From: Micromonospora lupini str. Lupac 08
GTDB taxonomy: Bacteria > Actinomycetota > Actinomycetes > Mycobacteriales > Micromonosporaceae
NCBI RefSeq assembly: GCF_000297395.2
Contig: NZ_HF570108.1
Coordinates: 4,243,200 to 4,307,199, forward strand
DNA: 64,000 bases
Direction of reading: 5' to 3'
The notes below the pieces were generated by a model. It was not told the origin of the DNA and ran no database searches. It saw nothing but the letters and a program-made list of their open reading frames with translations. The position numbers were made by a program, and so were the translations under genes. Shown here piece by piece: positions 24,867 to 33,196 of the stretch (the first letter of the stretch is position 1; every line of letters starts with the position of its first letter).

Positions 24867-25559
24867 AGAGACGCACCTCCCAGGTGGCGTGGGCTTCGGC
24901 ATGAATGTCGGCGAGCGGGGCGGCGGCGGCCGGCAGCCGCTCGGGTGGATCGTCGGCGGCGCGCGCCGCGTCGGCGGCGGTGCCGTCGCAGAGGTCGGCG
25001 AGACCGACCAGCAGGGCCTGGACCTGGTACGGGTCGAGGCCGAGCAGGCGTACGCCCGCACTGGCCGCACCGGTCACCGTCCCGTAGGCGGCGACCGTGG
25101 CGGTCTCGGTGCGGCTCAACCCGGCGGTGGCGCAGAGCAGTCCGAGCACCAGCGGCTGGTGCGCTCCCCCGGGTGTGGCGGGCAGGTCACCGAACGGCGC
25201 CTGCGGCCAGACGGCCCGTCCGGCGCGCAGCAGCGCCGCCCCTGGCGGCGGGACACCGCGCGCAGCGCCGGGGCGGCGGTCCGCGCGTCCAACTCGGCGT
25301 CGAGCTGGGCCAGCGCACGCGACCGTACGCCGGAACCGCCAGGTGCGCCGGCCGGCAGCGCCACCCGGTGCGCCGCCGCCGCGAACGCCGCCCCGACCAG
25401 CCCGGCGGTGGTCAGCCGGCCGACCAGGAACGACTCCAACGAGGCCAGGTCGGTGACCCGGCCGGCGGCGACTGCCGCCTCCAGGCCGCCGGAGTGCGCG
25501 TGCGCGCCGGCCGGGAAGCGTCCGTCGGCCAGCAACAGGAGCAGGCTCGACGTCGCCAT
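24856..25559 (-). pseudogene. ureF: Urease accessory protein UreF, frameshifted
   Basis: UreF completes the UreD-UreF-UreG chaperone. The N-terminal half (MATSSLLLLLADGRFPAGAH, HSGGLEAAVAAGRVTDLASLESFL) is read from the ATG at 25559. The C-terminal half (ALLRAGRAVWPQAPFGDLP, TVTGAASAGVRLLGLDPYQVQ, ADIHAEAHATWEVRLFAS) lies in another frame down to 24856. The switch maps to a run of four C (25239-25242): one more base there rejoins SRRQG-(A)-ALLRAGR. A homopolymer sequencing error is as likely as a true mutation. If real, urease maturation should be impaired. Confidence 0.9.
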
Positions 25560-27262
25560 CAGAACAGGAAGTACCGCTGGGCCATCGGCAGCTGGGGCAC
25601 CGGGTCCGGCTCCACCACCTGGCCGTCGATCCGCACGGTGAACGTGTCCGGGTCCACCTCGATGTGCGGCATCGCATCGTTCTCCGGCAGGTCGGCCTTG
25701 CCCCGGGACCGCACGTCGGCGACCGGCACGACCCGCCGCCGCACGTCCAGGCGCAGACCGGCCTCCAGGGCGGCCGGAGCCACGAACGTCAGACTGGTGG
25801 CGGCCGCCGCGGCGCCGTACGCCCCGAACATCGGCCGCGGCAGCATCGGCTGCGGCGTCGGGATCGACGCGTTGGCGTCACCCATCTGGGCGTACGCGAT
25901 CATGCCGCCCTTGAGCACGAGGTGCGGTCGTACGCCGAAGAACGCCGGGTCCCAGAGCACCAGGTCGGCGAGCTTGCCCGGCTCGACCGAGCCGATCTCC
26001 CGTTCCAGCCCGTTGGCCATCGCCGCGCAGATCGTGTACTTCGCCACGTACCGCCGCGCGCGGTGGTTGTCGGCCGCGCCGTCGCCCGGTAGCGCGCCCA
26101 CCCGCTCCTTCATGACGTGGGCGCTCTGCCAGGTCCGCAGGATCACCTCGCCCACCCGGCCCATCGCCTGCGCGTCGGAGCCGATGATGGAGATCGCGCC
26201 GAGGTCGTGCAGCAGGTCCTCGGCAGCCATCGTGGACGGTCGGATCCGGCTCTCGGCGAAGGCCAGGTCCTCCGGCACGGACGGATTGAGATGGTGACAG
26301 ACCATCAGCATGTCCAGGTGCTCGGCGAGGGTGTTCCGGGTGTACGGGCGGGTCGGGTTGGTCGACGACGGCAGCACGTTCGGCTCGCTGGCCACCGTGA
26401 TGATGTCCGGCGCGTGCCCGCCTCCCGCACCCTCGGTGTGGTACGAGTGGATCGCCCGTCCACCGATCGCGCGCAGCGTGTCGGCCACGAACCCGGCCTC
26501 GTTGAGGGTGTCGGTGTGGATCGACACCTGCACCCCGGAGGCGTCCGCCACCCGCAGGCAGGCGTCGATCGCCGCCGGGGTGGTGCCCCAGTCCTCGTGC
26601 AGTTTGAAACCGCCCGCGCCGGCCCGTAGCTGCTCCCAGAGCGCCTCGGTGGAGACCGTGTTGCCCTTGCCGAGCAGCAGCACGTTTACCGGCATCGTGT
26701 CCAGCGCCTCGTGCATCCGGGCCAGGTGCCAGGCGTTCGGGGTGACAGTGGTGGCCCGGGTGCCCTCGGCCGGCCCGGTACCGCCGCCGACGAGCGTGGT
26801 GATGCCGCTGGCGAGCGCCTCGGTGACGATCTGCGGGCAGATGAAGTGCACGTGGGTGTCGACCGCGCCGGCGGTGAGGATCCGGCCGTTGCCGGCGATC
26901 ACCTCGGTGGCCGGGCCGATGACCAGGTCGGGGTGCACGCCGGGCATGGTGTCCGGGTTGCCGGCCCGTCCGAGGGCGACGATCCGTCCGTCCCGCAGCC
27001 CCACGTCGGCCTTGACCACCCCCCAGTGGTCGAGCACCACGGCGCCGGTGATGACGGTGTCGAGGGCTCCTTCGGCACGGGTGGCCCGCGACTGCCCCAT
27101 CGACTCGCGGATCACCTTCCCACCGCCGAAGACGGCCTCGTCGCCGCCGACGCAGTGGTCGGTCTCCACCTCGACCAGCAGGCTCGTGTCGGCCAGCCGG
27201 ATGCGGTCGCCGGTGGTCGGTCCGTACAGGTCGATGTAGCGGTCCCGCCGCACGGCGCTCAC
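25559..27262 (-). CDS. ureC: Urease alpha subunit UreC
   Basis: This 567-aa catalytic subunit starts at a GTG at 27262 overlapping the ureB stop (GTGA). It hydrolyses urea to ammonia and carbamate in the cytoplasm. Nickel ligands and active-site landmarks: AVDTHVHF (two His), the carbamylated lysine in GGFKLHEDWG, SIHTDTLNE, the flap MVCHHLNPSV with its conserved Cys-His-His, and GSDAQAMGRVGEV. Length is typical. The open frame upstream to 27415 is antisense-like and not used. Its stop overlaps ureF. Confidence 0.96.
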   Translation of the reverse strand: MSAVRRDRYIDLYGPTTGDRIRLADTSLLVEVETDHCVGGDEAVFGGGKVIRESMGQSRATRAEGALDTVITGAVVLDHWGVVKADVGLRDGRIVALGRAGNPDTMPGVHPDLVIGPATEVIAGNGRILTAGAVDTHVHFICPQIVTEALASGITTLVGGGTGPAEGTRATTVTPNAWHLARMHEALDTMPVNVLLLGKGNTVSTEALWEQLRAGAGGFKLHEDWGTTPAAIDACLRVADASGVQVSIHTDTLNEAGFVADTLRAIGGRAIHSYHTEGAGGGHAPDIITVASEPNVLPSSTNPTRPYTRNTLAEHLDMLMVCHHLNPSVPEDLAFAESRIRPSTMAAEDLLHDLGAISIIGSDAQAMGRVGEVILRTWQSAHVMKERVGALPGDGAADNHRARRYVAKYTICAAMANGLEREIGSVEPGKLADLVLWDPAFFGVRPHLVLKGGMIAYAQMGDANASIPTPQPMLPRPMFGAYGAAAAATSLTFVAPAALEAGLRLDVRRRVVPVADVRSRGKADLPENDAMPHIEVDPDTFTVRIDGQVVEPDPVPQLPMAQRYFLF

Positions 27263-27702
27263 CGCGCCGGCCCGTCGGTCGCCGCCGCGCCGATCGGCGG
27301 CACGTCGCTCGCCAGCGCATTGGTCGTCGGCGCGTCGCTCGCCGGCGGCGCGTCCGTCGCCGCGGGGTCGGTCGGCGGCGTGGCCGGGGCTGCCTCGTCG
27401 AGCGGTCCGGCGCACTCCCCGCGCAGGCCCGGCACGATGCGCGCGCCGCCGAGCGGGACCAGGTCCACGCTGCGGCTGACGCCCGGCTCGAAACGGACCG
27501 AGGTCCCGGCCGGTACGGCGAGGCGCTGCCCCCAGGCGGCACCCCGGTCGAAGGCCAGGGCCGGGTTGGTCTCGGCGAAGTGGTAGTGCGAGCCCACCTG
27601 CACCGGCCGGTCGGCGGTGTTGACCACGACCAGTGTGGTCACCGGCCGACCCACGTTGATCTCGACCGGGCCGGCCGCCGGCAGGATCTCTCCGGGGATC
27701 AC
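27259..27702 (-). CDS. ureB: Urease beta subunit UreB with C-terminal extension
   Basis: This 147-aa protein starts at the ATG at 27702 and overlaps both ureA and ureC. The first ~100 residues are canonical UreB (MIPGEILPAAGPVEINVGRP, VQVGSHYHFAETNPAL, LAFDRGAAWGQRLAVPAGT, VDLVPLGG). About 45 extra residues at the end are Ala/Pro/Thr/Asp-rich, with the near-repeat DAPPASDAPTTNALASD. UreB is usually ~100-110 aa, so this tail is an addition of unknown use, perhaps a disordered linker. Confidence 0.93.
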   Translation of the reverse strand: MIPGEILPAAGPVEINVGRPVTTLVVVNTADRPVQVGSHYHFAETNPALAFDRGAAWGQRLAVPAGTSVRFEPGVSRSVDLVPLGGARIVPGLRGECAGPLDEAAPATPPTDPAATDAPPASDAPTTNALASDVPPIGAAATDGPAR

Positions 27703-28001
27703 GGGATCGGGTGGTGCACCGTCACGAGCTTGGTGCCGTCCGGGAACGTCGCCTCCACCTGCACCTCCCTCAGCAGCTCGGGGATGCCGTCCTGGACGTC
27801 GTCGCGGCCGAGCACGGTCCGGCCGGCCGACATGAGGTCGACCACCGACCGGCCGTCACGGGCACCTTCGAGCAGGAAGGCCGTGATCATCGCGACGGCT
27901 TCGGGATAGTTGAGGCGCAGGCCGCGTTCGCGGCGGCGCCGGGCGACATCGGCCGCGACGTGGACGAGCAGGCGGTCCTGCTCGTGCGGGCTGAGGAACA
28001 C
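27699..28001 (-). CDS. ureA: Urease gamma subunit UreA
   Basis: The GTG at 28001, with GGAGAG upstream, gives 100 aa, the usual UreA length; the frame is open further up but reads as noise. FLSPHEQDRLLVHVAADVARRRRERGLRLNYPEAVA, GRDDVQDGIPELLREVQVEATFPDGTKLVTVHHPI are standard UreA. First gene of ureABCFGD. The order without ureE is the common actinobacterial one. Confidence 0.95.
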   Translation of the reverse strand: MFLSPHEQDRLLVHVAADVARRRRERGLRLNYPEAVAMITAFLLEGARDGRSVVDLMSAGRTVLGRDDVQDGIPELLREVQVEATFPDGTKLVTVHHPIP

Positions 28002-28416
28002 GGGACTCTCCGGTGGTGATCGGCGTGCCCGGCTCGCCGTCGGCTCCGCAGGGAGCCGCGCCGGGCAGCAGTCACCCGGGGTACGAGCTGGAGTCACACG
28101 GCCGCCGGAACCGCCGCCGACGGGCTGGCCCGGGACTCCACCATCCCGGCCCGCACGACGGGCATCCGGCGGTGTCCGGTCGGATGCGGACCGCACCGCC
28201 CACCGCTTCAGCAGACCGTAGAGGATCGTCACGGGCCGGGGCAACAGTCCGTTCGGGATCAGCGGCGACGCCATGGCCCGTCGGATAACCGACTCCCCCT
28301 CCGCGCATCCTCGCGGTGCGCGACACCTGGCGTACGAGCGCGGCGATGGGATCATGGCGGGGCGGGTCGTCCGAACCATCCGCGAAGTCGTGTGACATCC
28401 ACAGTGGAGGTATCCG
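28002..28416. other. Gene-free divergent region between ureA and a membrane protein gene
   Basis: About 415 bp separate the ureA start from the TTG at 28417. Both strands have open frames but only with Arg/Pro/Ser-rich, family-free translations. I found no clear GlnR box, riboswitch or strong palindrome. It should hold the ureA promoter on the minus strand. Confidence 0.5.
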
Positions 28417-29250
28417 TTGGGAGAGTCGGCCACGCCGCCCGCAACAAGCAGCGGCAGCGGCAGCGGCAGCGGCAGCGGCAGCGGCGATCATCGGATCCGG
28501 ACGCTCGCCGTGATCGGCGTGGCGGCCAACGTCCTCGGTGTGGTGACCGCCGTGGAGAGCGTGCTGCGCCGGGACGTGCTGCTGTTCGTCCTCACCCTCA
28601 CCGCGGTCCTGCTGCTCGCCGGGTTCTGGCTGTGGTACCGCCGGACCCGCCTCGCGATCGCGCTGCTGGTGCTGGGCTGCCTGCTGCTCGGCGGTGTCGT
28701 GGCGACCCAGCTCAACCGTCAGTCGACGGCACCGCCCACCGCCGGCTCCTCGACGGCAACGCCGCCGACGTCGGCGGCCACCGCTGCCGCCGCGCCGCTC
28801 GGGTCGACGCCCACACCGGCCACCCCGACCCCAGGGGGTACGACGGCGACGGACCCCGACGCGCCCCGCACCCTCGTGGACCAGAGCGTGGTGCTGCCCC
28901 GTTTCGCCGCCGTCGACGTCGACCAGCCCGGTCAGCAGGTCGTCGCGAAACACTCCGACGGCCCGACCGACGGGCTGGACCTCTACCACGACTGGGGGCC
29001 GGTGAGGGCGGCCAACATCCAGGTCGCCAACGCGCCGAACGTGTACCCGTACTCCGGGGGCAACCCCGCCCAGGCGTACGCGGGCTGCGTCACGTCGGCC
29101 ACCGGCTCGGCGCGGGACTCGTTCACGGACGGCGCCGACTTCTGCTTCCGTACCTCGGAGGGTCGGCTGGGGTTCGCCACGATCACGAACACCCGGGCGG
29201 ATCAGGCGTTCGTCGTCCACGTGGTGGTCTGGGACGCCACCGGCGCGTAG
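28417..29250 (+). CDS. Membrane-anchored secreted protein of unknown function
   Basis: This 277-aa protein starts at a TTG at 28417 with GGAGG 6 nt upstream (28406-28410). After a Ser-Gly dipeptide run come three hydrophobic helices (IRTLAVIGVAANVLGVVTAV, LLFVLTLTAVLLLAGFWLWY, LAIALLVLGCLLLGGVVA). Then a Thr/Pro/Ala-rich linker leads to a ~110-residue C-terminal domain with two cysteines (YAGCVTSATG, DFCFRTSEG) that could pair outside the cell. The C-terminal domain ends in FATITNTRADQAFVVHVVVWD, a beta-rich pattern. I do not recognise the family. Confidence 0.75.
   Translation: MGESATPPATSSGSGSGSGSGSGDHRIRTLAVIGVAANVLGVVTAVESVLRRDVLLFVLTLTAVLLLAGFWLWYRRTRLAIALLVLGCLLLGGVVATQLNRQSTAPPTAGSSTATPPTSAATAAAAPLGSTPTPATPTPGGTTATDPDAPRTLVDQSVVLPRFAAVDVDQPGQQVVAKHSDGPTDGLDLYHDWGPVRAANIQVANAPNVYPYSGGNPAQAYAGCVTSATGSARDSFTDGADFCFRTSEGRLGFATITNTRADQAFVVHVVVWDATGA
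28449..28486 (+). repeat. GGCAGC hexanucleotide microsatellite in a coding region
   Basis: Six to seven tandem AGCGGC units encode the Ser-Gly run near the N-terminus of the membrane protein starting at 28417. The repeat is a multiple of 3, so slippage would change linker length without shifting the frame. Confidence 0.8.
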
Positions 29251-29348
29251 CCCGAGCCGGCGCGGCGATCGGTGGCAGTTCAGCAGGGCGGTACGCGGCG
29301 TGGCGAGTTGCTCAGCTGCCACCGATCAGGGACGCGCGGCTCGGCGGC

Positions 29349-30743
29349 TCAGCGCCGGTGGGTGAACGCGCGCCCGGCCAGAGCGAACAGCGACAGGCTG
29401 ATCGTGGCGACGAACACGCGCATCGTCGGGTCGAAGGTCAGCGCCGGGTCGAGGTCGCGAGAGATGTGCTCGCCGAGGAAGGTCGGCACGGCGCTCCACA
29501 CCGTGACCGCGAGCAGGAGCAGCGCGGCACTCGCGATGACGGCGGCGAGCAGGCACTGGCGCACGTACCGACCGGACTGCTTGCCGCGTGCCCACAGCCG
29601 GGCGATCGCCGACGTCGGCGGCCGGCGCCAACTACCGTGGCGTACCCAGTCATCCTCTTTGTTGTCGAGGGGGAGGCGGTTGACGATCGCCTGGATCAGC
29701 AGGTAGGTGCTCAGGAGCAGGCGGACCTTCGATGGATCGCCGAACGCGAACGAGCGCTGCAGCTCGCGCGTCTCCGCGCGGATCCGGCCGGCCCACCCGC
29801 GCAGTTGGCGGTCGGTGACGTCGACACCGGTCCGGTGCACGCGATGCCACGCGAACTCGAACCTGGTCGCGGCACGGTCGAGGGCCTGCACGGCAGCACG
29901 CCGGTCCTGGGTCACCGGATCCGACTCGACGCAGTCGGCGAACTCCAGGAGAGCGGCGACAAGCGCCAGCTCGGGACGCGTCCACAGGTCCCGTTCGACA
30001 CGCCACCGGCGCACGACCGGCCAGAGCGCGGCCACGACCAGCCCGGCACCCGCGAACGCGAGCCCCATCAGGACCGGGTACCAGCGAGTCGCGCCGATCG
30101 TGGGAACGGTCGACACCGCGACGCACGCCACGGCCAGGGCGGCGCCCCCGATCGCCGCCACCCGGTACGACGTGACGCGGCGAGACACGACAAGTGCCGC
30201 CACGACCCCGAGGACGAGGCTCGTGGCGCAGGCCGCCAGCCGGTGGGCCGGTGGTCCGCCGACGATGCCGAACGCCCCGGCGGTGGCCACGGCCGCGCCG
30301 AGCAGGAGCGGCAGCCGCTGCGGCGTCCGCGCCGAGCGCGACGCGACGTCCAGCCAGCGCAGTGTGAGCATGGCGCCCCGCACGATGGGCAGCACCGACA
30401 CCGGGTCATCGTCGACGTGGCCCCAGAACGTGTCGTAGCCCGCGGAGAGACCGCGCCGCCGGAAGTCCTCGCGCTCGTTCCCGCGGGTGGCCCGGGCGGT
30501 CACGTCGATCTGTTCACCGTCGGTGACCCACCAGGGCACCGAATTCAGAAAGTCGTCGACCTCAGCCTTGTCGACCGACTCGCTGTCGACCGACTCGCTG
30601 TCGACCGGCTCGATGTAGGGGTCCTCGTCGACGAACGCCATGTCGTCGTCGCTGAAGTCCGTCGGTATCGGGTCGGGCCGGCCGCGTCGAGGCAGCGGCC
30701 AGCCCTCGGGTTCGGGCGGGTCGGCTGCCCAATCGTCGCCCAC
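29349..30743 (-). CDS. Large membrane protein of unknown function
   Basis: I prefer the GTG at 30743 (464 aa), behind GGTGGTGA. The N-terminus is acidic, with a tandem SESVD repeat. After ~110 soluble residues come four hydrophobic segments (LPLLLGAAVATAGAFGIVGG, ACATSLVLGVVAALVVS, VAAIGGAALAVACVAVSTVP, VLMGLAFAGAGLVVAALW). A cytoplasmic helical domain rich in Arg/Glu follows, and two C-terminal helices (LLAAVIASAALLLLAVTVW, TISLSLFALAGRAF). The family is not recognised. Monocistronic; convergent with the gene at 28417. Confidence 0.75.
   Translation of the reverse strand: MGDDWAADPPEPEGWPLPRRGRPDPIPTDFSDDDMAFVDEDPYIEPVDSESVDSESVDKAEVDDFLNSVPWWVTDGEQIDVTARATRGNEREDFRRRGLSAGYDTFWGHVDDDPVSVLPIVRGAMLTLRWLDVASRSARTPQRLPLLLGAAVATAGAFGIVGGPPAHRLAACATSLVLGVVAALVVSRRVTSYRVAAIGGAALAVACVAVSTVPTIGATRWYPVLMGLAFAGAGLVVAALWPVVRRWRVERDLWTRPELALVAALLEFADCVESDPVTQDRRAAVQALDRAATRFEFAWHRVHRTGVDVTDRQLRGWAGRIRAETRELQRSFAFGDPSKVRLLLSTYLLIQAIVNRLPLDNKEDDWVRHGSWRRPPTSAIARLWARGKQSGRYVRQCLLAAVIASAALLLLAVTVWSAVPTFLGEHISRDLDPALTFDPTMRVFVATISLSLFALAGRAFTHRR
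30571..30615. repeat. 15-bp tandem repeat
   Basis: TCGACCGACTCGCTG occurs at 30571-30585 and 30586-30600 exactly, and with two changes at 30601-30615. It encodes the SESVD repeats of the membrane protein at 29349-30743. Confidence 0.8.
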
Positions 30744-30839
30744 GCGATCACCACCAGTCCGCGGATGTGCCTCAGTGGTAGCACCCCACGACAAGTCAGG
30801 CGGTGCCCGCCGGGGCAACCTCCGCCACGGGTGGGTCGG

Positions 30840-32027
30840 TCAGCGGGCCGCGGCGGGTTCCGGCGCCGGGCGAGGTGTCGACGTGCCGGCGAACGGGACG
30901 TCGACGTGGTCGGTCGGCCCCGGCCGGCCGTCGGGGTGCCGCCACAATCCGCGTTCCCGCAGGATCGGCAGGACACCCTCGCCGAACCAGTACGCCTCCT
31001 CCAGGTGCGGGTAGCCGGAGAGGATGAACTCGTCGATGCCGAGCGCGTGGTACTCGGCGATCCGGTCGGCGATCTCGCGGTGGCTGCCGACGAGGGCGGT
31101 GCCCGCGCCGCCCCGGACCAGCCCGACGCCCGCCCACAGGTTGGGCGAGACCTCCAGGCTGTCGCGGGAGCCGCCGTGCAGGTCGAGCATCCGGCGCTGC
31201 CCCTCGGACTCGCTGCGGCGCAACCCGTCCTGCACGGCACGGATGTCGGCCTCGGAGATGCCGGTGAGCAGGCGGCGAGCCTGTGCCCACGCCTCGTCGG
31301 CGGTGTCCCGGGCGATGACGTGCAGTCGGATGCCGAACCGCAGGGCCCGGCCGGCATCGGCGGCCAGCGCGCGCACCCGGTCCAGTTTGTCGGCGACCTG
31401 GGCCGGCGGCTCACCCCAGGTGAGGTAGACGTCGCTGTGCCGCACCGCCACCGGCAGGGCGGCGGCGGACGAGCCGCCGAAGTAGACCGGCGGCGTCGGG
31501 TCGGGCAGCCGGTGCAGTCGCGCCTGCTCGACGCGCAGGTGGGCGCCTGTGTAGTCGACCGTCTCACCCCGCCAGAGCGCGCGGACGACGTGCAGGAACT
31601 CGTCGGCCCGCGCGTACCGGGTGTCCTTGTCCAGGAAGTCGCCGTACGCCCGCTGCTCCGACGACTCGCCGCCGGTGACCACGTTGAGCAGCAGTCGGCC
31701 CCGGGACAGCCGCTGGAACGTCGAGGCCATCTGAGCGGCGAGGGTGGGTGAGGTCAGGCCGGGCCGGAACGCCACCAGGAACTTGAGGCGTTCGGTGACC
31801 TCGGTGAGCATCGCCGTGCTCAACCAGGCGTCCTCGCACCACGCGCCGGTGGGGGTGAGCGCGCCGACGAAGCCGAGCTGCTCGGCGGTGCGGGCGATCT
31901 GCCCCAGGTAGGCCACGCTGGCCGGACGAGCGCCTCCGGCGGCCCCGGTCGGCACGCCGTGGCCGCCGCCGACGACGTCCCGGCTGTCGCCGTTGGTGGG
32001 CAGGAACCAGTGGAAGGTGAGGGTCAT
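30840..32027 (-). CDS. ssuD: FMNH2-dependent alkanesulfonate monooxygenase-like (SsuD family)
   Basis: This 395-aa flavin-dependent LLM-class monooxygenase starts at the ATG at 32027. LTFHWFLPTNGDSRDVVGG, FVGALTPTGAWCEDAWLSTA and LLLNVVTGGESSEQRAYGD are SsuD-type signatures. SRDSLEVSPNLWAGVGLVRGG and GSHREIADRIAEYHALGIDEFILSGYPHLEEAYWFGE match the C-terminal half. It cleaves the C-S bond of alkanesulfonates to sulfite and an aldehyde. It is divergent from ssuA; exact substrate range unknown. Confidence 0.88.
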   Translation of the reverse strand: MTLTFHWFLPTNGDSRDVVGGGHGVPTGAAGGARPASVAYLGQIARTAEQLGFVGALTPTGAWCEDAWLSTAMLTEVTERLKFLVAFRPGLTSPTLAAQMASTFQRLSRGRLLLNVVTGGESSEQRAYGDFLDKDTRYARADEFLHVVRALWRGETVDYTGAHLRVEQARLHRLPDPTPPVYFGGSSAAALPVAVRHSDVYLTWGEPPAQVADKLDRVRALAADAGRALRFGIRLHVIARDTADEAWAQARRLLTGISEADIRAVQDGLRRSESEGQRRMLDLHGGSRDSLEVSPNLWAGVGLVRGGAGTALVGSHREIADRIAEYHALGIDEFILSGYPHLEEAYWFGEGVLPILRERGLWRHPDGRPGPTDHVDVPFAGTSTPRPAPEPAAAR

Positions 32028-32120
32028 CGGGGCTCTTTCCTCCAGTGCGCGGCGGTGCGGGTGCGGGTGGCGCGCGCGGTGAGGCGGGCACCTCCTGAGG
32101 GGTGGGACGATCCCGCCGAC

Positions 32121-32154
32121 AGCCTACCCATAAAACCTATCGGGTTAGTAGGCT
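32121..32154. promoter_or_regulatory. Inverted repeat in the ssuD/ssuA divergent region
   Basis: AGCCTAC (32121-32127) and GTAGGCT (32148-32154) flank the A/T-rich centre CATAAAACCTATCGGGTTA. The element ends 64 nt before the ssuA start and begins 94 nt before the ssuD start. It is the only dyad in the ~190-bp gap and the only A/T-rich stretch there. It may be an operator and promoter core for a sulfur regulator. Confidence 0.5.
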
Positions 32155-32218
32155 ACCGCCCACGCCACCCCATGCCGGTCGATGCGGCCCGGCACACCTG
32201 TCCGACCAAGGAGCCGCC

Positions 32219-33196
32219 ATGCGTACCCCCTCGCCGAGTCATCCCCCGCGCCGCCGCCTGCTGACGGCCGCGTTCACCGCCGTGGTCCTGCTCGCCGCGG
32301 CCGCCGTGAGCGCCTGCGGCGATTCCGCCGACGCCGGAGGCTCCGCGGGCAAGCTGCGGATCGGCTACCAGCGCTTCGGAGGGCTGAGCCTGGTCAAGGC
32401 GCGCGGCGAGACCCCGGGCGTCGAGTGGTCGCTGTTCGAGAGCGGGCCGGCGCTCACCGAGGCGCTCAAGGCCGGCTCGATCGATATCGGACAGGTCGGC
32501 GAGGCCCCACCCGTCTTCGCCGCCGCCGGGAAGATCCCCTTCTCCATCATCGGCACCTCGGCGCCGATCCCGCAGGGAGAGGCGGTGCTGGTCAAGGCCG
32601 ACAGCGGCTACCGCAGCTTCGCCGACCTCAAGGGGAAGACGATCGCCCTCAACAAGGGCTCCAACGTGCACTGGCTGCTGGTCCGGCTGCTGGAGGCCAA
32701 CAAGATGACGTTGAAGGACATCCAGGTCAAGTACCTCAAGCCGGCCGAGGGGCGGCCCGCCTTCGACAGTGGGCAGGTCGACGCCTGGGTGATCTGGGAC
32801 CCGTACTTCGCGCTTGCCGAGCAGCCGGGCGTGCGGGTGCTCGCGGACGCGACAGGCCTGGCCAGCAACCGTGAGTATGTGCTGGCCGCGCCGGACGCGG
32901 TCGACAAGCGCTCGGACGACATCCGGGCGTTCCTGCAGCGCTACCGCGAGGTGACCGACTGGGGCATCGCGAACCCGCAGGAGCGGGCCCGCACGCTCGC
33001 GCCGGAGCTGAAGATCCCGGAGGACGTCACCAGCCGCGCCCTGGACCGCAGCGCCAAGCCGCTCGCACCGGTCACCCCGGCCATCGGCGACGAACTCCAG
33101 GCCATCACGGACAGCTTCATCGCGCTGGAGCTCATTCCGGGCCCGGTCGACATCAGGAGCCGGGTGGACGACCGCTTCAGCGCGGTGTTCCAGTGA
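32219..33196 (+). CDS. ssuA: Aliphatic sulfonate ABC transporter substrate-binding lipoprotein SsuA
   Basis: This 325-aa protein starts at the ATG at 32219 (AAGGAG upstream). Signal: RRRLLTAAFTAVVLLAAAAVSAC, lipidated Cys33. The mature protein is SsuA-like: LRIGYQRFGGLSLVKARGE, VEWSLFESGPALTEALKAGSIDIGQVGEAPPVFA, PQGEAVLVKADSG, SNVHWLLVRLLEANKMTLKDI and DAWVIWDPYFALAEQ. It binds sulfonates outside the membrane. Its stop overlaps the start of ssuC (GTGA). Confidence 0.92.
   Translation: MRTPSPSHPPRRRLLTAAFTAVVLLAAAAVSACGDSADAGGSAGKLRIGYQRFGGLSLVKARGETPGVEWSLFESGPALTEALKAGSIDIGQVGEAPPVFAAAGKIPFSIIGTSAPIPQGEAVLVKADSGYRSFADLKGKTIALNKGSNVHWLLVRLLEANKMTLKDIQVKYLKPAEGRPAFDSGQVDAWVIWDPYFALAEQPGVRVLADATGLASNREYVLAAPDAVDKRSDDIRAFLQRYREVTDWGIANPQERARTLAPELKIPEDVTSRALDRSAKPLAPVTPAIGDELQAITDSFIALELIPGPVDIRSRVDDRFSAVFQ

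Noticed and set aside
23484..26297. A 937-codon plus-strand open frame over the urease genes
   Set aside because: Antisense shadow; the minus strand holds clear ureD, ureG, ureF and ureC.
28392..31751. A 1119-codon plus-strand open frame
   Set aside because: It crosses three real genes on both strands; low-complexity Arg/Pro/Asp sequence only.
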